11,545 nt of DNA from DASQWP01 sp050697555 (GTDB lineage: Bacteria > Actinomycetota > Thermoleophilia > Gaiellales > Gaiellaceae), in contig JBOHAD010000071.1 in assembly GCA_050697555.1 (NCBI GenBank), positions 1 to 11,545 on the forward strand, given 5' to 3'. Under the pieces are notes generated by a model. It was not told where the DNA came from. It saw only the letters and a list, made by a program, of their open reading frames with translations, and searched no databases. This document shows positions 1-5,547 of the stretch, piece by piece. Numbering within the stretch: position 1 is the first letter of the stretch; every line of letters begins with the position of its first letter. The position numbers were made by a program, and so were the translations under genes.

Positions 1-2
1 AG

Positions 3-91
3 CGGAGGGGGAGGGATTCGAACCCTCGATCCGCCTAACGACGGATAACGGTTTTCGAGACCGCCGCATTCGTCCGCTCTGCCACCCCTCC
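3..91 (-). tRNA. tRNA-Ser (anticodon CGA)
   Basis: Read on the minus strand, a seven-base acceptor stem (GGAGGGG with CCCCTCC) encloses a T arm with GGTTCGAATCC, a long variable arm typical of class II tRNAs, and an anticodon arm GCGGT-CTCGAAA-ACCGT. The anticodon is CGA, decoding UCG. The discriminator base is G and the next bases are CT, so the 3' CCA is not encoded and must be added by a nucleotidyltransferase. The gene lies 22 bases downstream of a second serine tRNA on the same strand and is probably co-transcribed with it. Confidence 0.96.
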
Positions 92-113
92 GGTGCGAGC
101 ACCCGCTGCGAGG

Positions 114-204
114 CGGAGAAGGAGGGATTCGAACCCTCGAGGGAGGTAATCACCCCCCTAACGCCTTAGCAGGGCGCCGCCTTCAGCCACTCGGCCACTT
201 CTCC
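114..204 (-). tRNA. tRNA-Ser (anticodon GCT)
   Basis: On the minus strand the acceptor stem GGAGAAG pairs with CTTCTCC, the anticodon arm reads GCGCC-CTGCTAA-GGCGT with anticodon GCT (decoding AGC/AGU), and a long G/C-rich variable arm follows, then a T arm containing GGTTCGAATCC. Discriminator G; no encoded CCA. The gene is complete, class II, and upstream of the CGA serine tRNA in the direction of transcription. The anticodon is not TCA, so it is not the selenocysteine tRNA. Confidence 0.96.
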
Positions 205-403
205 GTGCCCGGCCCATGGTAACAACGGCTTGCGTGGGCCCCTTAAGTGACGAAGCCCGCTTCGGGGTTCGAGGAGCCGCACGACCGAAACGGGCCTTCG
301 CCAGACGCCGGGGGTATGTGAGGGGAGCCGGCACCCGGAATGATGCAGACCGCGGCGGAGCCCGCCGTCCCTACGAAGGGTGATTTCTTCTAGGTTGCGC
401 GCC
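205..403. other. intergenic region between tRNA genes and polymerase gene
   Basis: About 200 bases with no convincing gene. It separates the minus-strand tRNA pair from the plus-strand polymerase gene, so it should hold two divergent promoters. Seen in it: the TACCAT element for the tRNAs, a small hairpin CGAAG-cccg-CTTCG at 251-264, and a TAGGTT hexamer at 391-396 seven bases before the polymerase ATG, which could be the -10 of a leaderless transcript. Nothing else stands out. Confidence 0.6.
216..246 (-). promoter_or_regulatory. possible promoter of the tRNA-Ser pair
   Basis: On the minus strand a TACCAT hexamer (221-216) fits the TANNNT form of a -10 element and lies 11 bases before the first tRNA base at 204. 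A weak TTAAGG (246-241) lies 19 bases further upstream, a long spacer for a -35 element. This is pattern matching only; the position is right but the -35 is poor. Confidence 0.3.
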
Positions 404-1312
404 ATGCGGATCGGCCGGCGGGACGTGGCGCTCACCAACCTCGACAAGGTCTTCTTCCCCGCGGCCGGCCTGACGAAGGGCGACCTCGTCCGCTACTACG
501 TCGACCTCGCTCCCTGCGTCCTCCACCACGTCGGGCGCAGGCCCTTCCACATGAAGCGCTTCCCGCACGGGGTCGAGGGCGACTTCTTCCACCAGAAGCG
601 CGTCCCGGTCCCGCACCCCGAGTGGCTCGAGACGGTGCACATCGTCTTCCCCCGGCACGGGCGCACGGCCGACTTCCCGGTCGTCACCGACGCTGCCGGC
701 CTCGCCTGGATCGCCAACCTCGGCTGCATCGAGCTGCACACGTGGCATTCGCGCGTCGACGACATCGAGCGGCCCGACTACATGCTCATCGACCTCGACC
801 CGACCGAGGGCAACCCGTGGGCGCACGTCCGCGCGATCGCGCTCGTCGTCAAGGAGGTGATGGACGAGCTCGGCCTGCCGAGCTACCCGAAGACGTCGGG
901 GGCGACCGGCTTCCACGTGCTCGTCCCCATCCGCCCGGAGCTTCGCTTCCCCGAGGTGCGGCGCTTCGCCAAGGCGCTCGCGGAGGAGGTCGAGCGGCGG
1001 GTCGGCGACCAGGACGTCGCCACCACGACGTGGAAGGTGGCCGACCGGCGCGGCGTCTTCGTCGACTACGGCCAGAACTCGCGCGACCGGACGATCGCCT
1101 CGGCGTACTCGATCCGTCCGCGGCCGGACGCCCGGGCGTCCGCGCCTCTGCGCTGGGAGGAGGTGGCCGACGTCGACCCTGCCGCCTTCACGCTCACGAC
1201 AATGCGCGAGCGGATCGAGCGCGTGGGCGATCTGACGGCCGGCATGTGGCGGCGGAAGGTCAGCCTCCGGCCGCGCTTCGCGAAGCTCGGCCTAGAAGCT
1301 CCGGCACCGTAG
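404..1312 (+). CDS. LigD-type non-homologous DNA-end-joining polymerase/primase (stand-alone)
   Basis: The 302-residue product matches the polymerase (PolDom, archaeo-eukaryotic-primase fold) module of LigD, which adds nucleotides, with preference for ribonucleotides, at broken DNA ends before ligation. Seen: an opening VALTNLDKVFFP (9-19), the metal-binding acidic pair D130/D132 in LIDLDPTE, TSGATGFHV with H171, and a third acidic residue D221 in VFVDYGQN. Length is usual for a single-domain family member; there is no fused ligase or nuclease. ATG 404 is preferred over GTG 380 because family similarity begins there and GTG 380 has no properly spaced ribosome site. A TAGGTT hexamer seven bases upstream suggests a leaderless mRNA. 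The 3' end overlaps the convergent ligase gene by 53 bp, which supports a shared repair role. No Ku gene is visible. Confidence 0.92.
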   Translation: MRIGRRDVALTNLDKVFFPAAGLTKGDLVRYYVDLAPCVLHHVGRRPFHMKRFPHGVEGDFFHQKRVPVPHPEWLETVHIVFPRHGRTADFPVVTDAAGLAWIANLGCIELHTWHSRVDDIERPDYMLIDLDPTEGNPWAHVRAIALVVKEVMDELGLPSYPKTSGATGFHVLVPIRPELRFPEVRRFAKALAEEVERRVGDQDVATTTWKVADRRGVFVDYGQNSRDRTIASAYSIRPRPDARASAPLRWEEVADVDPAAFTLTTMRERIERVGDLTAGMWRRKVSLRPRFAKLGLEAPAP

Positions 1313-2309
1313 GGTCGCCCTTCCGGGGGCGCGGGCGCACCTGCGCGAACGTGCAGTCCTCCGGGTTCTTGTCCGGCCGGAAGCGGAGGAAGCGCGTGCC
1401 GTGGCGGAAGCGCGCGCCCTGCCACTTGTCGTAGCGGATCTCCACGACGAGCTCCGGCTTGACCGAGGTCCACTCGAGCTCCTGCTTGGGCCGCCAGCGG
1501 CTCGGCTGGCCGGGCGGCTCCTTGAGCGGTGCCGGGCCGAGGAGGGGAAGGACGCGCTCCTCGATCTCCTCGCGGCGCCCACGGGCGGCCGCCGAGGCGG
1601 CGCCGACGTAGTGGAGCTCGCCCGCGTCGTCGTAGAGGCCGAGGAGGAGGGTGGCGATCCGCTTCTCCTTCTCCTTCCAGCGCACGCCGACGACGACGCA
1701 GTCGGCCGTCTTGTGCGCCTTCACCTTGAGAACGGCCTCGCGCGAACCGGGCAGATAGGGCTGACCGAGCTTCTTGGCGATGACGCCGTCGAACCCGGCC
1801 ACCTCGAGCCGGTCGAGCCACTCCTGCGCCTGAGCCGGCTCGCGGCTCGCCGGCGAGATCTGAAATGGAAGCGCTTCGAGCCGCGCGCGCCGCTCCTCGA
1901 GCGGCCGCCGGTGGAGCTTCTCGCCCTCCCAGAGGAGGACGTCGAAGCAGACGAACCCGGCCGGGATCTCCGCGGAGAGCTTCCGGATCCGGCTCTCAGC
2001 AGGGTGCAGGCGCATCTGGAGAGCGTCGAATTCGAGCACGCCCTCCCGCTCGATGACGACCTCGCCGTCCACGGCCGAGCCGGCCGGCAGCTTCTCGCCC
2101 AGCAACTGGAGCTCGGGGAAGTAGCGGAGGAGCGGGCGTGCGTTCCGGCTCCAGAGGTGCAGCTCCCCGTCGAGGTTCTCGAGGATCCCGCGGAAGCCGT
2201 CCCACTTCGGCTCGTACTGCCAGCCGTCGGACTCGGGCAGCGTGTCGACGAGCTCCGCCTCCATGGGCGGGAAGGGAAGGCTGCGCGGCGGTGCGGGCTC
2301 GTCGGCCAT
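1260..2309 (-). CDS. ATP-dependent DNA ligase (LigC/LigD ligase-domain type)
   Basis: The 349-residue product seals nicks in DNA using ATP through a covalent lysine-AMP intermediate. Nucleotidyltransferase motifs occur in order: motif I KWDGFR with the adenylated Lys35, a motif Ia-like SRNARPLLRYFPEL (54-67), motif III AVDGEVVI with Glu83, motif IV FDGVIAKK (173-180), and motif V VLKVK (193-197). An OB-fold region follows from about 200, with a basic stretch RFRHGTRFLRFRP near 319-331. The length fits stand-alone actinobacterial LigC-type enzymes; there is no NAD-ligase domain. It is convergent with the polymerase gene, and their 3' ends overlap, so this residue tail is encoded antisense to the polymerase C-terminus. 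A GAGAAT hexamer lies six bases before the ATG. Backup or end-joining repair is inferred from family and neighbour. Confidence 0.93.
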   Translation of the reverse strand: MADEPAPPRSLPFPPMEAELVDTLPESDGWQYEPKWDGFRGILENLDGELHLWSRNARPLLRYFPELQLLGEKLPAGSAVDGEVVIEREGVLEFDALQMRLHPAESRIRKLSAEIPAGFVCFDVLLWEGEKLHRRPLEERRARLEALPFQISPASREPAQAQEWLDRLEVAGFDGVIAKKLGQPYLPGSREAVLKVKAHKTADCVVVGVRWKEKEKRIATLLLGLYDDAGELHYVGAASAAARGRREEIEERVLPLLGPAPLKEPPGQPSRWRPKQELEWTSVKPELVVEIRYDKWQGARFRHGTRFLRFRPDKNPEDCTFAQVRPRPRKGDPTVPELLGRASRSAAGG

Positions 2310-2315
2310 CGGCCG

Positions 2316-2343
2316 ATTCTCGCAGCTATGCGAAACCCGTGAA
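2316..2343 (-). promoter_or_regulatory. possible promoter of the ligase gene
   Basis: On the minus strand TTCACG (2343-2338) and GAGAAT (2321-2316) are 16 bases apart, resembling -35 and -10 elements. The -10-like hexamer ends six bases before the ligase ATG, which would give a leaderless or nearly leaderless transcript. The 64-base gap between the ligase and fabF starts must serve both divergent genes. Confidence 0.3.
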
Positions 2344-2373
2344 CCCGCCTCGCTCGTCTAAGTACTCGAGGAC

Positions 2374-3603
2374 ATGAGGAGAATCGCGATCACTGGAGTC
2401 GGAGCCGTGACCCCGCTCGGGAACGACGCCTCCTCGACGTGGGAGGGACTCGTCGCGGGCCGGAGCGGCGTGGACTTCATCCGCGCCTTCGACCCGAGCG
2501 CGTTCCCGGTGCGGATCGCCGGAGAGGTCAAGGACTACGACCCGAGCACCGCCACGAACCCGAAGGACGCGCGCAAGTTCGACCGGAACGTCCTCTTCTC
2601 CCTCTCCGCCGCGAAGGAGGCGCTGGCCGACGCCGGCGTGAACGGCTACGAGCCCGAGCGAACGGGGGTCATCGTCGGCAACTGCATCGGCGGCTTCAAC
2701 GAGCTCATGCGCCAGCACGACGTGCTCCGCGAGCGAGGGCCGGAGCGCGTCTCGCCGTACTTCCTGGCGAACGTCCTCGTCGATTCGCCCAGCGGCCAGC
2801 TGGCCATCGAGCTCGGCATGCGCGGTCCGAACTACGCGGTCGTCTCGGCGTGCGCGACCGGCTCGCACGCGATCGGAGAGGCCGCCGAGCTGATCCGGCG
2901 CGGCGACGCTGACGTCGTGCTCGCGGGCGGCACCGAGAGCTGCATCCATCCGCTCATCCTCGCCGGCTTCTGCTCGATGCGCGGGCTGGCCGCGGAGAAC
3001 GGGAGGCCGGCGAAGGCCGCACGCCCGTTCGACGCAGCGCGGGCGGGCTTCGTCATCGCCGAGGGGGCCGGCATCGTCGTGCTCGAGGAGCTCGAGGCGG
3101 CGCGGAGCCGCGGTGCCCGGATCTACGCCGAGGTGCTCGCCTACGGGGCGTCGAACGACGCCCACCACATGCTCCAGCCGGATCCTGAGTCGGTCGGCGT
3201 CGCGGACATGATGCGTGCGGCTCTCGCCCGCGCAGGGGTCGCTCCGGAGGAGGTTGACTACGTGAACGCCCACGGCACCGGGACGCCGCAGGGAGACCTG
3301 GCCGAGACGCGCGCGCTCAAGGAGGTCTTCGGCCCCCACGCGTACGAGCTGGCCGTCTCCTCGACGAAGTCGATGACCGGGCACATGTTCGGGGCGGCGG
3401 GAGCGGTCGAGGCGATCGCCTCCGCGCTCGCGATCCACCACGGCGTCATCCCGCCCACCATCAACTACGAGACGCCCGATCCCGACTGCGATCTGGACTA
3501 CGTGCCGAACGAGGCGCGCGAGGCCGACGTGCGCGTCGCGCTCTCGAACGCGATGGGCCTGGGCGGCCACAACGGCTGCGTCCTCCTCGGCCGCGTCGAG
3601 TAG
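2374..3603 (+). CDS. fabF: 3-oxoacyl-ACP synthase II (KAS II)
   Basis: The 409-residue enzyme condenses acyl-ACP with malonyl-ACP in fatty acid elongation. It has the thiolase fold with the full Cys-His-His triad: Cys160 in VSACATGSH, His300 in NAHGTGTPQGD, and Lys332/His337 in STKSMTGHMFGAAGA. It opens with ITGVGAVTPLG and ends with the glycine-rich NAMGLGGHNGCVLL. Length and spacing match FabF, offset by three from the E. coli residues. Purely primary-metabolism FabF is the simplest reading, but no acp, fabD, fabH or fabG lies beside it, so a specialised single-copy condensing enzyme cannot be excluded. ATG 2374 gives the conserved N-terminus; GAGG at 2368-2371 is only two bases from it, so the ribosome site is poor. 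Confidence 0.95.
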   Translation: MRRIAITGVGAVTPLGNDASSTWEGLVAGRSGVDFIRAFDPSAFPVRIAGEVKDYDPSTATNPKDARKFDRNVLFSLSAAKEALADAGVNGYEPERTGVIVGNCIGGFNELMRQHDVLRERGPERVSPYFLANVLVDSPSGQLAIELGMRGPNYAVVSACATGSHAIGEAAELIRRGDADVVLAGGTESCIHPLILAGFCSMRGLAAENGRPAKAARPFDAARAGFVIAEGAGIVVLEELEAARSRGARIYAEVLAYGASNDAHHMLQPDPESVGVADMMRAALARAGVAPEEVDYVNAHGTGTPQGDLAETRALKEVFGPHAYELAVSSTKSMTGHMFGAAGAVEAIASALAIHHGVIPPTINYETPDPDCDLDYVPNEAREADVRVALSNAMGLGGHNGCVLLGRVE

Positions 3604-3624
3604 CTGCGGCCTACCCGGACACGA

Positions 3625-3639
3625 CGGGGTCTGACCCCG
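3625..3639. terminator. hairpin between convergent fabF and HAD genes
   Basis: CGGGGT-CTG-ACCCCG is a six-base-pair stem with a three-base loop in the 69-base convergent gap. It could end transcription from either side, but neither strand has a T tract, so it is not a classical intrinsic terminator. The core GGGGTC-T-GACCCC is a perfect inverted repeat and could also be a dispersed palindromic element. Confidence 0.4.
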
Positions 3640-3682
3640 GCATGGCCTCACGGGACGGACCCCGGCATGGCCTCACGGGACG
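3633..3682. repeat. perfect 25-bp tandem duplication
   Basis: Two identical 25-base units stand head to tail at 3633-3657 and 3658-3682. Each starts GACCCCGGCATGG and ends CTCACGGGACG. The first unit takes in the right arm of the GGGGTC palindrome; the second unit carries the last codons and the TGA stop of the HAD phosphatase gene. The first unit therefore repeats that gene's tail and stop outside the coding region. The lack of any mismatch points to a recent duplication. Confidence 0.9.
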
Positions 3683-4326
3683 ATGTGCTCCGCCGTGAGG
3701 TCGGCGACGGCGGCGAGGGTGACGTCGGCGGCGGCGAGGGCCTCGTCGTGCGGCGGGTAGACGGGGTTGGGGACCGCGATGACACGCATTCCCGCCGCCT
3801 TGGCGGCGAGGATGCCGTTCTCGGAGTCCTCCACGGCGGCGCAGCGCCGGGGCTCGACGCCCAGCCGGCGTGCGGTCTCGAGGTAGACGTCCGGAGCGGG
3901 CTTGCCGCGCGGCACCTCCTCAGACGACACCGTTGCGCGGAAGAGGTGCCCGAGCCCGGAAAGCTCGAGCGCGAGGTCGATGAGCTCGCGGTTGGACGAC
4001 GAGGCGAGCCCGAGGGGCCAGCGCTCTGCCACGCGCTCGACCGCCTCGAGGGCGCCGTCGAGGAGCGGCAGCTCCTCGCGGTAGATCGCCTCCAGCCTCC
4101 TCACGACCTCGGCCGAGATGGCCTCCGGCTCGTCCGCGATCCCGACGACGTCTCGCATGTAGTGCGACCACTCGGGCGAGGACATTCCCATCATGTCCCG
4201 CGACGCTCTCTCGTGCCAGCGCCCGCCGCGCTCCTCGGCAAGCCGTTGCCGGGCCTCGTCCCAGACGTGCTCCGAATCGATCAGCACGCCGTCGAGATCG
4301 AAGACGACGGCCTCGATCCGGCTCAT
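3673..4326 (-). CDS. HAD-superfamily phosphatase (beta-phosphoglucomutase-like subfamily)
   Basis: The 217-residue protein is a haloacid-dehalogenase-fold hydrolase acting on a small phosphorylated metabolite. Seen: motif I DLDGVLIDSEH with nucleophile Asp10 and acid/base Asp12, an alpha-helical cap (about 18-85), motif II LASSSN (108-112), motif III Lys142 in GKPAPD, and motif IV VEDSENG with Glu166/Asp167. This architecture fits phosphatases and phosphomutases of the phosphoglycolate phosphatase/beta-PGM group; the substrate cannot be told. The frame is open further upstream, but that extension is out-of-family arginine-rich sequence, and the ATG at 4326 forms an ATGA overlap with the stop of the flavin-reductase gene, so translation is probably coupled. 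It is last in a three-gene minus-strand operon. Its final codons lie in a tandem duplication. Confidence 0.9.
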   Translation of the reverse strand: MSRIEAVVFDLDGVLIDSEHVWDEARQRLAEERGGRWHERASRDMMGMSSPEWSHYMRDVVGIADEPEAISAEVVRRLEAIYREELPLLDGALEAVERVAERWPLGLASSSNRELIDLALELSGLGHLFRATVSSEEVPRGKPAPDVYLETARRLGVEPRRCAAVEDSENGILAAKAAGMRVIAVPNPVYPPHDEALAAADVTLAAVADLTAEHIVP

Positions 4327-4799
4327 AGCGAGACGTACCGCTGCCCCACGTAGACGAGGGCGGGGCTGGGACGACCCGTCTCGACCGAGAGCACCTCGCC
4401 GACGAAGAGCGTGTGGTCGCCCGCCTCGTGCGCCGCGTCGAGCCGGCACTCGAGCCAGCCGAGCGCGCCCTCGAGGAGCGGCGCCCCCGCCGCTCCCTCG
4501 CGCGCCGCGATGCCGTGCCAGTGCGCGAGAGGCGGCACGCCGCGGGCGAAGTGCTGGGCGACCGCCTCCTGGTCGCCCGCCAGGAGGCTGAGCGCGAAGC
4601 CGCCGGCCGCGCGGAGCAGCTCGTGCATAGCGGCTTGACGGCTGACCCCGAACCCGACGAGCGGCGGCTCGAGCGACAGCGAGACGAGTGACCCCAGCGT
4701 GAGCCCCAGCCGTTCGCCCTCCGCGTCCACGGTCAGGACGGCGACCCCGGCGGGGAAGCCTCGCAGGAGGGAGCGCAGCTCGGCGCCGAGCGGCGTCAG
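4323..4799 (-). CDS. flavin reductase-like domain protein (FMN-binding), probable CTG start
   Basis: The product resembles the flavin reductase-like (split-barrel FMN-binding) family, which uses NAD(P)H to reduce flavin, often for a partner monooxygenase. Seen with the long start: FPAGVAVLTV (15-24), then the GLTLGSLVSLSLEPPLV segment typical of the FMN-binding core, a helix with FALSLLAGDQEAVAQHFA, and GDHTLFVGEVLSVE near the end. The first ATG/GTG/TTG in frame is GTG 4730, which would drop the conserved FPAGVAVLTV strand. No such codon occurs in frame for at least 30 codons before 4799. CTG 4799-4797 overlaps the upstream gene's TGA as CTGA, so I place the start there (158 residues). The partner oxygenase is not in view. 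Start confidence about 0.5; family confidence high. Confidence 0.82.
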   Translation of the reverse strand: MTPLGAELRSLLRGFPAGVAVLTVDAEGERLGLTLGSLVSLSLEPPLVGFGVSRQAAMHELLRAAGGFALSLLAGDQEAVAQHFARGVPPLAHWHGIAAREGAAGAPLLEGALGWLECRLDAAHEAGDHTLFVGEVLSVETGRPSPALVYVGQRYVSL

Positions 4800-5398
4800 C
4801 GGCGGCGCTCGGGGTGGAGCGCGCCCATGAGCTCGGTCTGGCTCCTGTCGGCCGAGGCGAGCTCGGGGAAGACCTCGTTGAGCTGGGCCGCCATCTCGCG
4901 CAAGCCCTCGAGCACGCGCTGCCGGCGCTCCTCGAGAGAGCGGGCCTCCTCGCGGAGCTGGTCGTTCCGCCGCCTGGCGTCGCCCTCGATCTCCTCGGCC
5001 ATTCCTTCGGCCGCCGCGCGCATCGCGCGCGCCTGCTCCTCCGCGTCCGCCAGGATCGTGCGCGACTCCTCCTCGGCCTCGCGCCGCTCCCGGCTCGCGT
5101 AGCTCTCGACGGCGTCGCGGATGTCGCGCGCGTAGTCCTCCGCCTCGGAGCGCGTTCGCTCGGCCTCGCGCGTCAGCTCCTGGATGCGCGCGTCCGCGTC
5201 CCCGTGTGCGCGCACGACGATCTCCTCTGCCTGCGCGCGGGCATCCCGGCGGATCTGCTCCGCGGCCTCCTCCGCCGCCCTGAGCACGCCCGCCACCGCC
5301 TCGCCGACCTCCGTGTACGCCTTCGCACGCTCCGGCGCGGCCGTGAGCGGCGTTACGGACTCCTCGACCGGTGCCGTGTCCTCAGACCGACCTAGCAC
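4796..5398 (-). CDS. coiled-coil protein of unknown function (DivIVA-like in style)
   Basis: I do not recognise a specific family. The 200-residue protein has a short polar N-terminus (1-28) and then an almost unbroken charged, alanine-rich helix from about 31 to 176, full of Glu, Arg and Ala in heptad-like spacing (for example EEAAEQIRRDARAQAEEI). It ends in a short tail ending ERRR. There is no signal peptide or membrane segment, so it is likely cytoplasmic. Composition resembles actinobacterial DivIVA/Wag31 and ATP-synthase-b-like coiled coils, but the N-terminal DivIVA membrane-binding motif is not visible. GTG 5398 is chosen because AAGGAG sits five bases before it, the best ribosome site in the window. 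It is first in the operon with the flavin-reductase and HAD genes. Confidence 0.85.
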   Translation of the reverse strand: MLGRSEDTAPVEESVTPLTAAPERAKAYTEVGEAVAGVLRAAEEAAEQIRRDARAQAEEIVVRAHGDADARIQELTREAERTRSEAEDYARDIRDAVESYASRERREAEEESRTILADAEEQARAMRAAAEGMAEEIEGDARRRNDQLREEARSLEERRQRVLEGLREMAAQLNEVFPELASADRSQTELMGALHPERRR

Positions 5399-5403
5399 GG
5401 AAG

Positions 5404-5409
5404 CTCCTT
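5404..5409 (-). promoter_or_regulatory. ribosome binding site of the coiled-coil gene
   Basis: On the minus strand AAGGAG is followed by a five-base spacer and GTG at 5398. It fixes the start of the coiled-coil gene and shows that this organism does use Shine-Dalgarno sites for some genes. Confidence 0.75.
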
Positions 5410-5479
5410 CCTCGACGAAGCCCGCACGGCGTGCGGGATGGAACTTATTGCATCCCTTCGGCCGCGATGCAAACGGAAG

Positions 5480-5497
5480 GGCCCGCCGGAGCGGGCC
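5480..5497 (-). terminator. G/C-rich hairpin, possible attenuator or terminator
   Basis: GGCCCGC pairs with GCGGGCC across a CGGA loop, the strongest stem in the divergent gap. On the minus strand a modestly T-rich tail follows. No minus-strand gene lies immediately upstream to be terminated, so attenuation of a long leader of the coiled-coil operon is one option. The role is undecided. Confidence 0.35.
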
Positions 5498-5547
5498 TCC
5501 CGCCGACCAGTGGGGCGAGCGACTTCTCCCTCGGGCAGAATCCGTGC

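Larger units (their letters stand above)
5399..5547. other. divergent intergenic region with three hairpins
   Basis: This 149-base gap separates the minus-strand coiled-coil operon from the plus-strand AhpD-like gene. Three inverted repeats follow one another: CCCGCAC-ggc-GTGCGGG (5421-5437), TTGCATC with GATGCAA around an 11-base loop (5448-5472), and GGCCCGC-cgga-GCGGGCC (5480-5497). The first would lie in the 5' leader of the coiled-coil mRNA, just ahead of its ribosome site. The third, read on minus, is followed by CCTTCCGTTTGC, a weak terminator-like tail. The second could be an operator for a dimeric regulator. A CAGAAT hexamer (5536-5541) lies six bases before the AhpD-like ATG as a possible -10. 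No gene is seen. Confidence 0.6.

Noticed and set aside
114..204. Selenocysteine tRNA (selC) among the two tRNA genes
   Set aside because: Both have normal serine anticodons (GCT and CGA), not TCA, and ordinary 7-bp acceptor stems.
1401..2342. 313-codon plus-strand open frame opposite the ligase gene
   Set aside because: Leu/Glu/Arg-rich shadow; the minus-strand frame carries every ligase motif.
2326..3651. Long open frame on the minus strand opposite fabF
   Set aside because: Arg/Val/Asp-rich low-information translation, a product of high GC in the third codon position of fabF; fabF on plus has all catalytic residues.
4327..4449. N-terminal extension of the HAD phosphatase
   Set aside because: The extra 41 residues are arginine-rich, lie inside the flavin-reductase gene and precede the canonical start at the ATGA overlap.
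5371..5547. Longer N-terminus for the AhpD-like protein (starts at 5371 or 5467)
   Set aside because: The extension covers the intergenic hairpins, has no family similarity, and the family N-terminus MPHIRLI begins at 5548.
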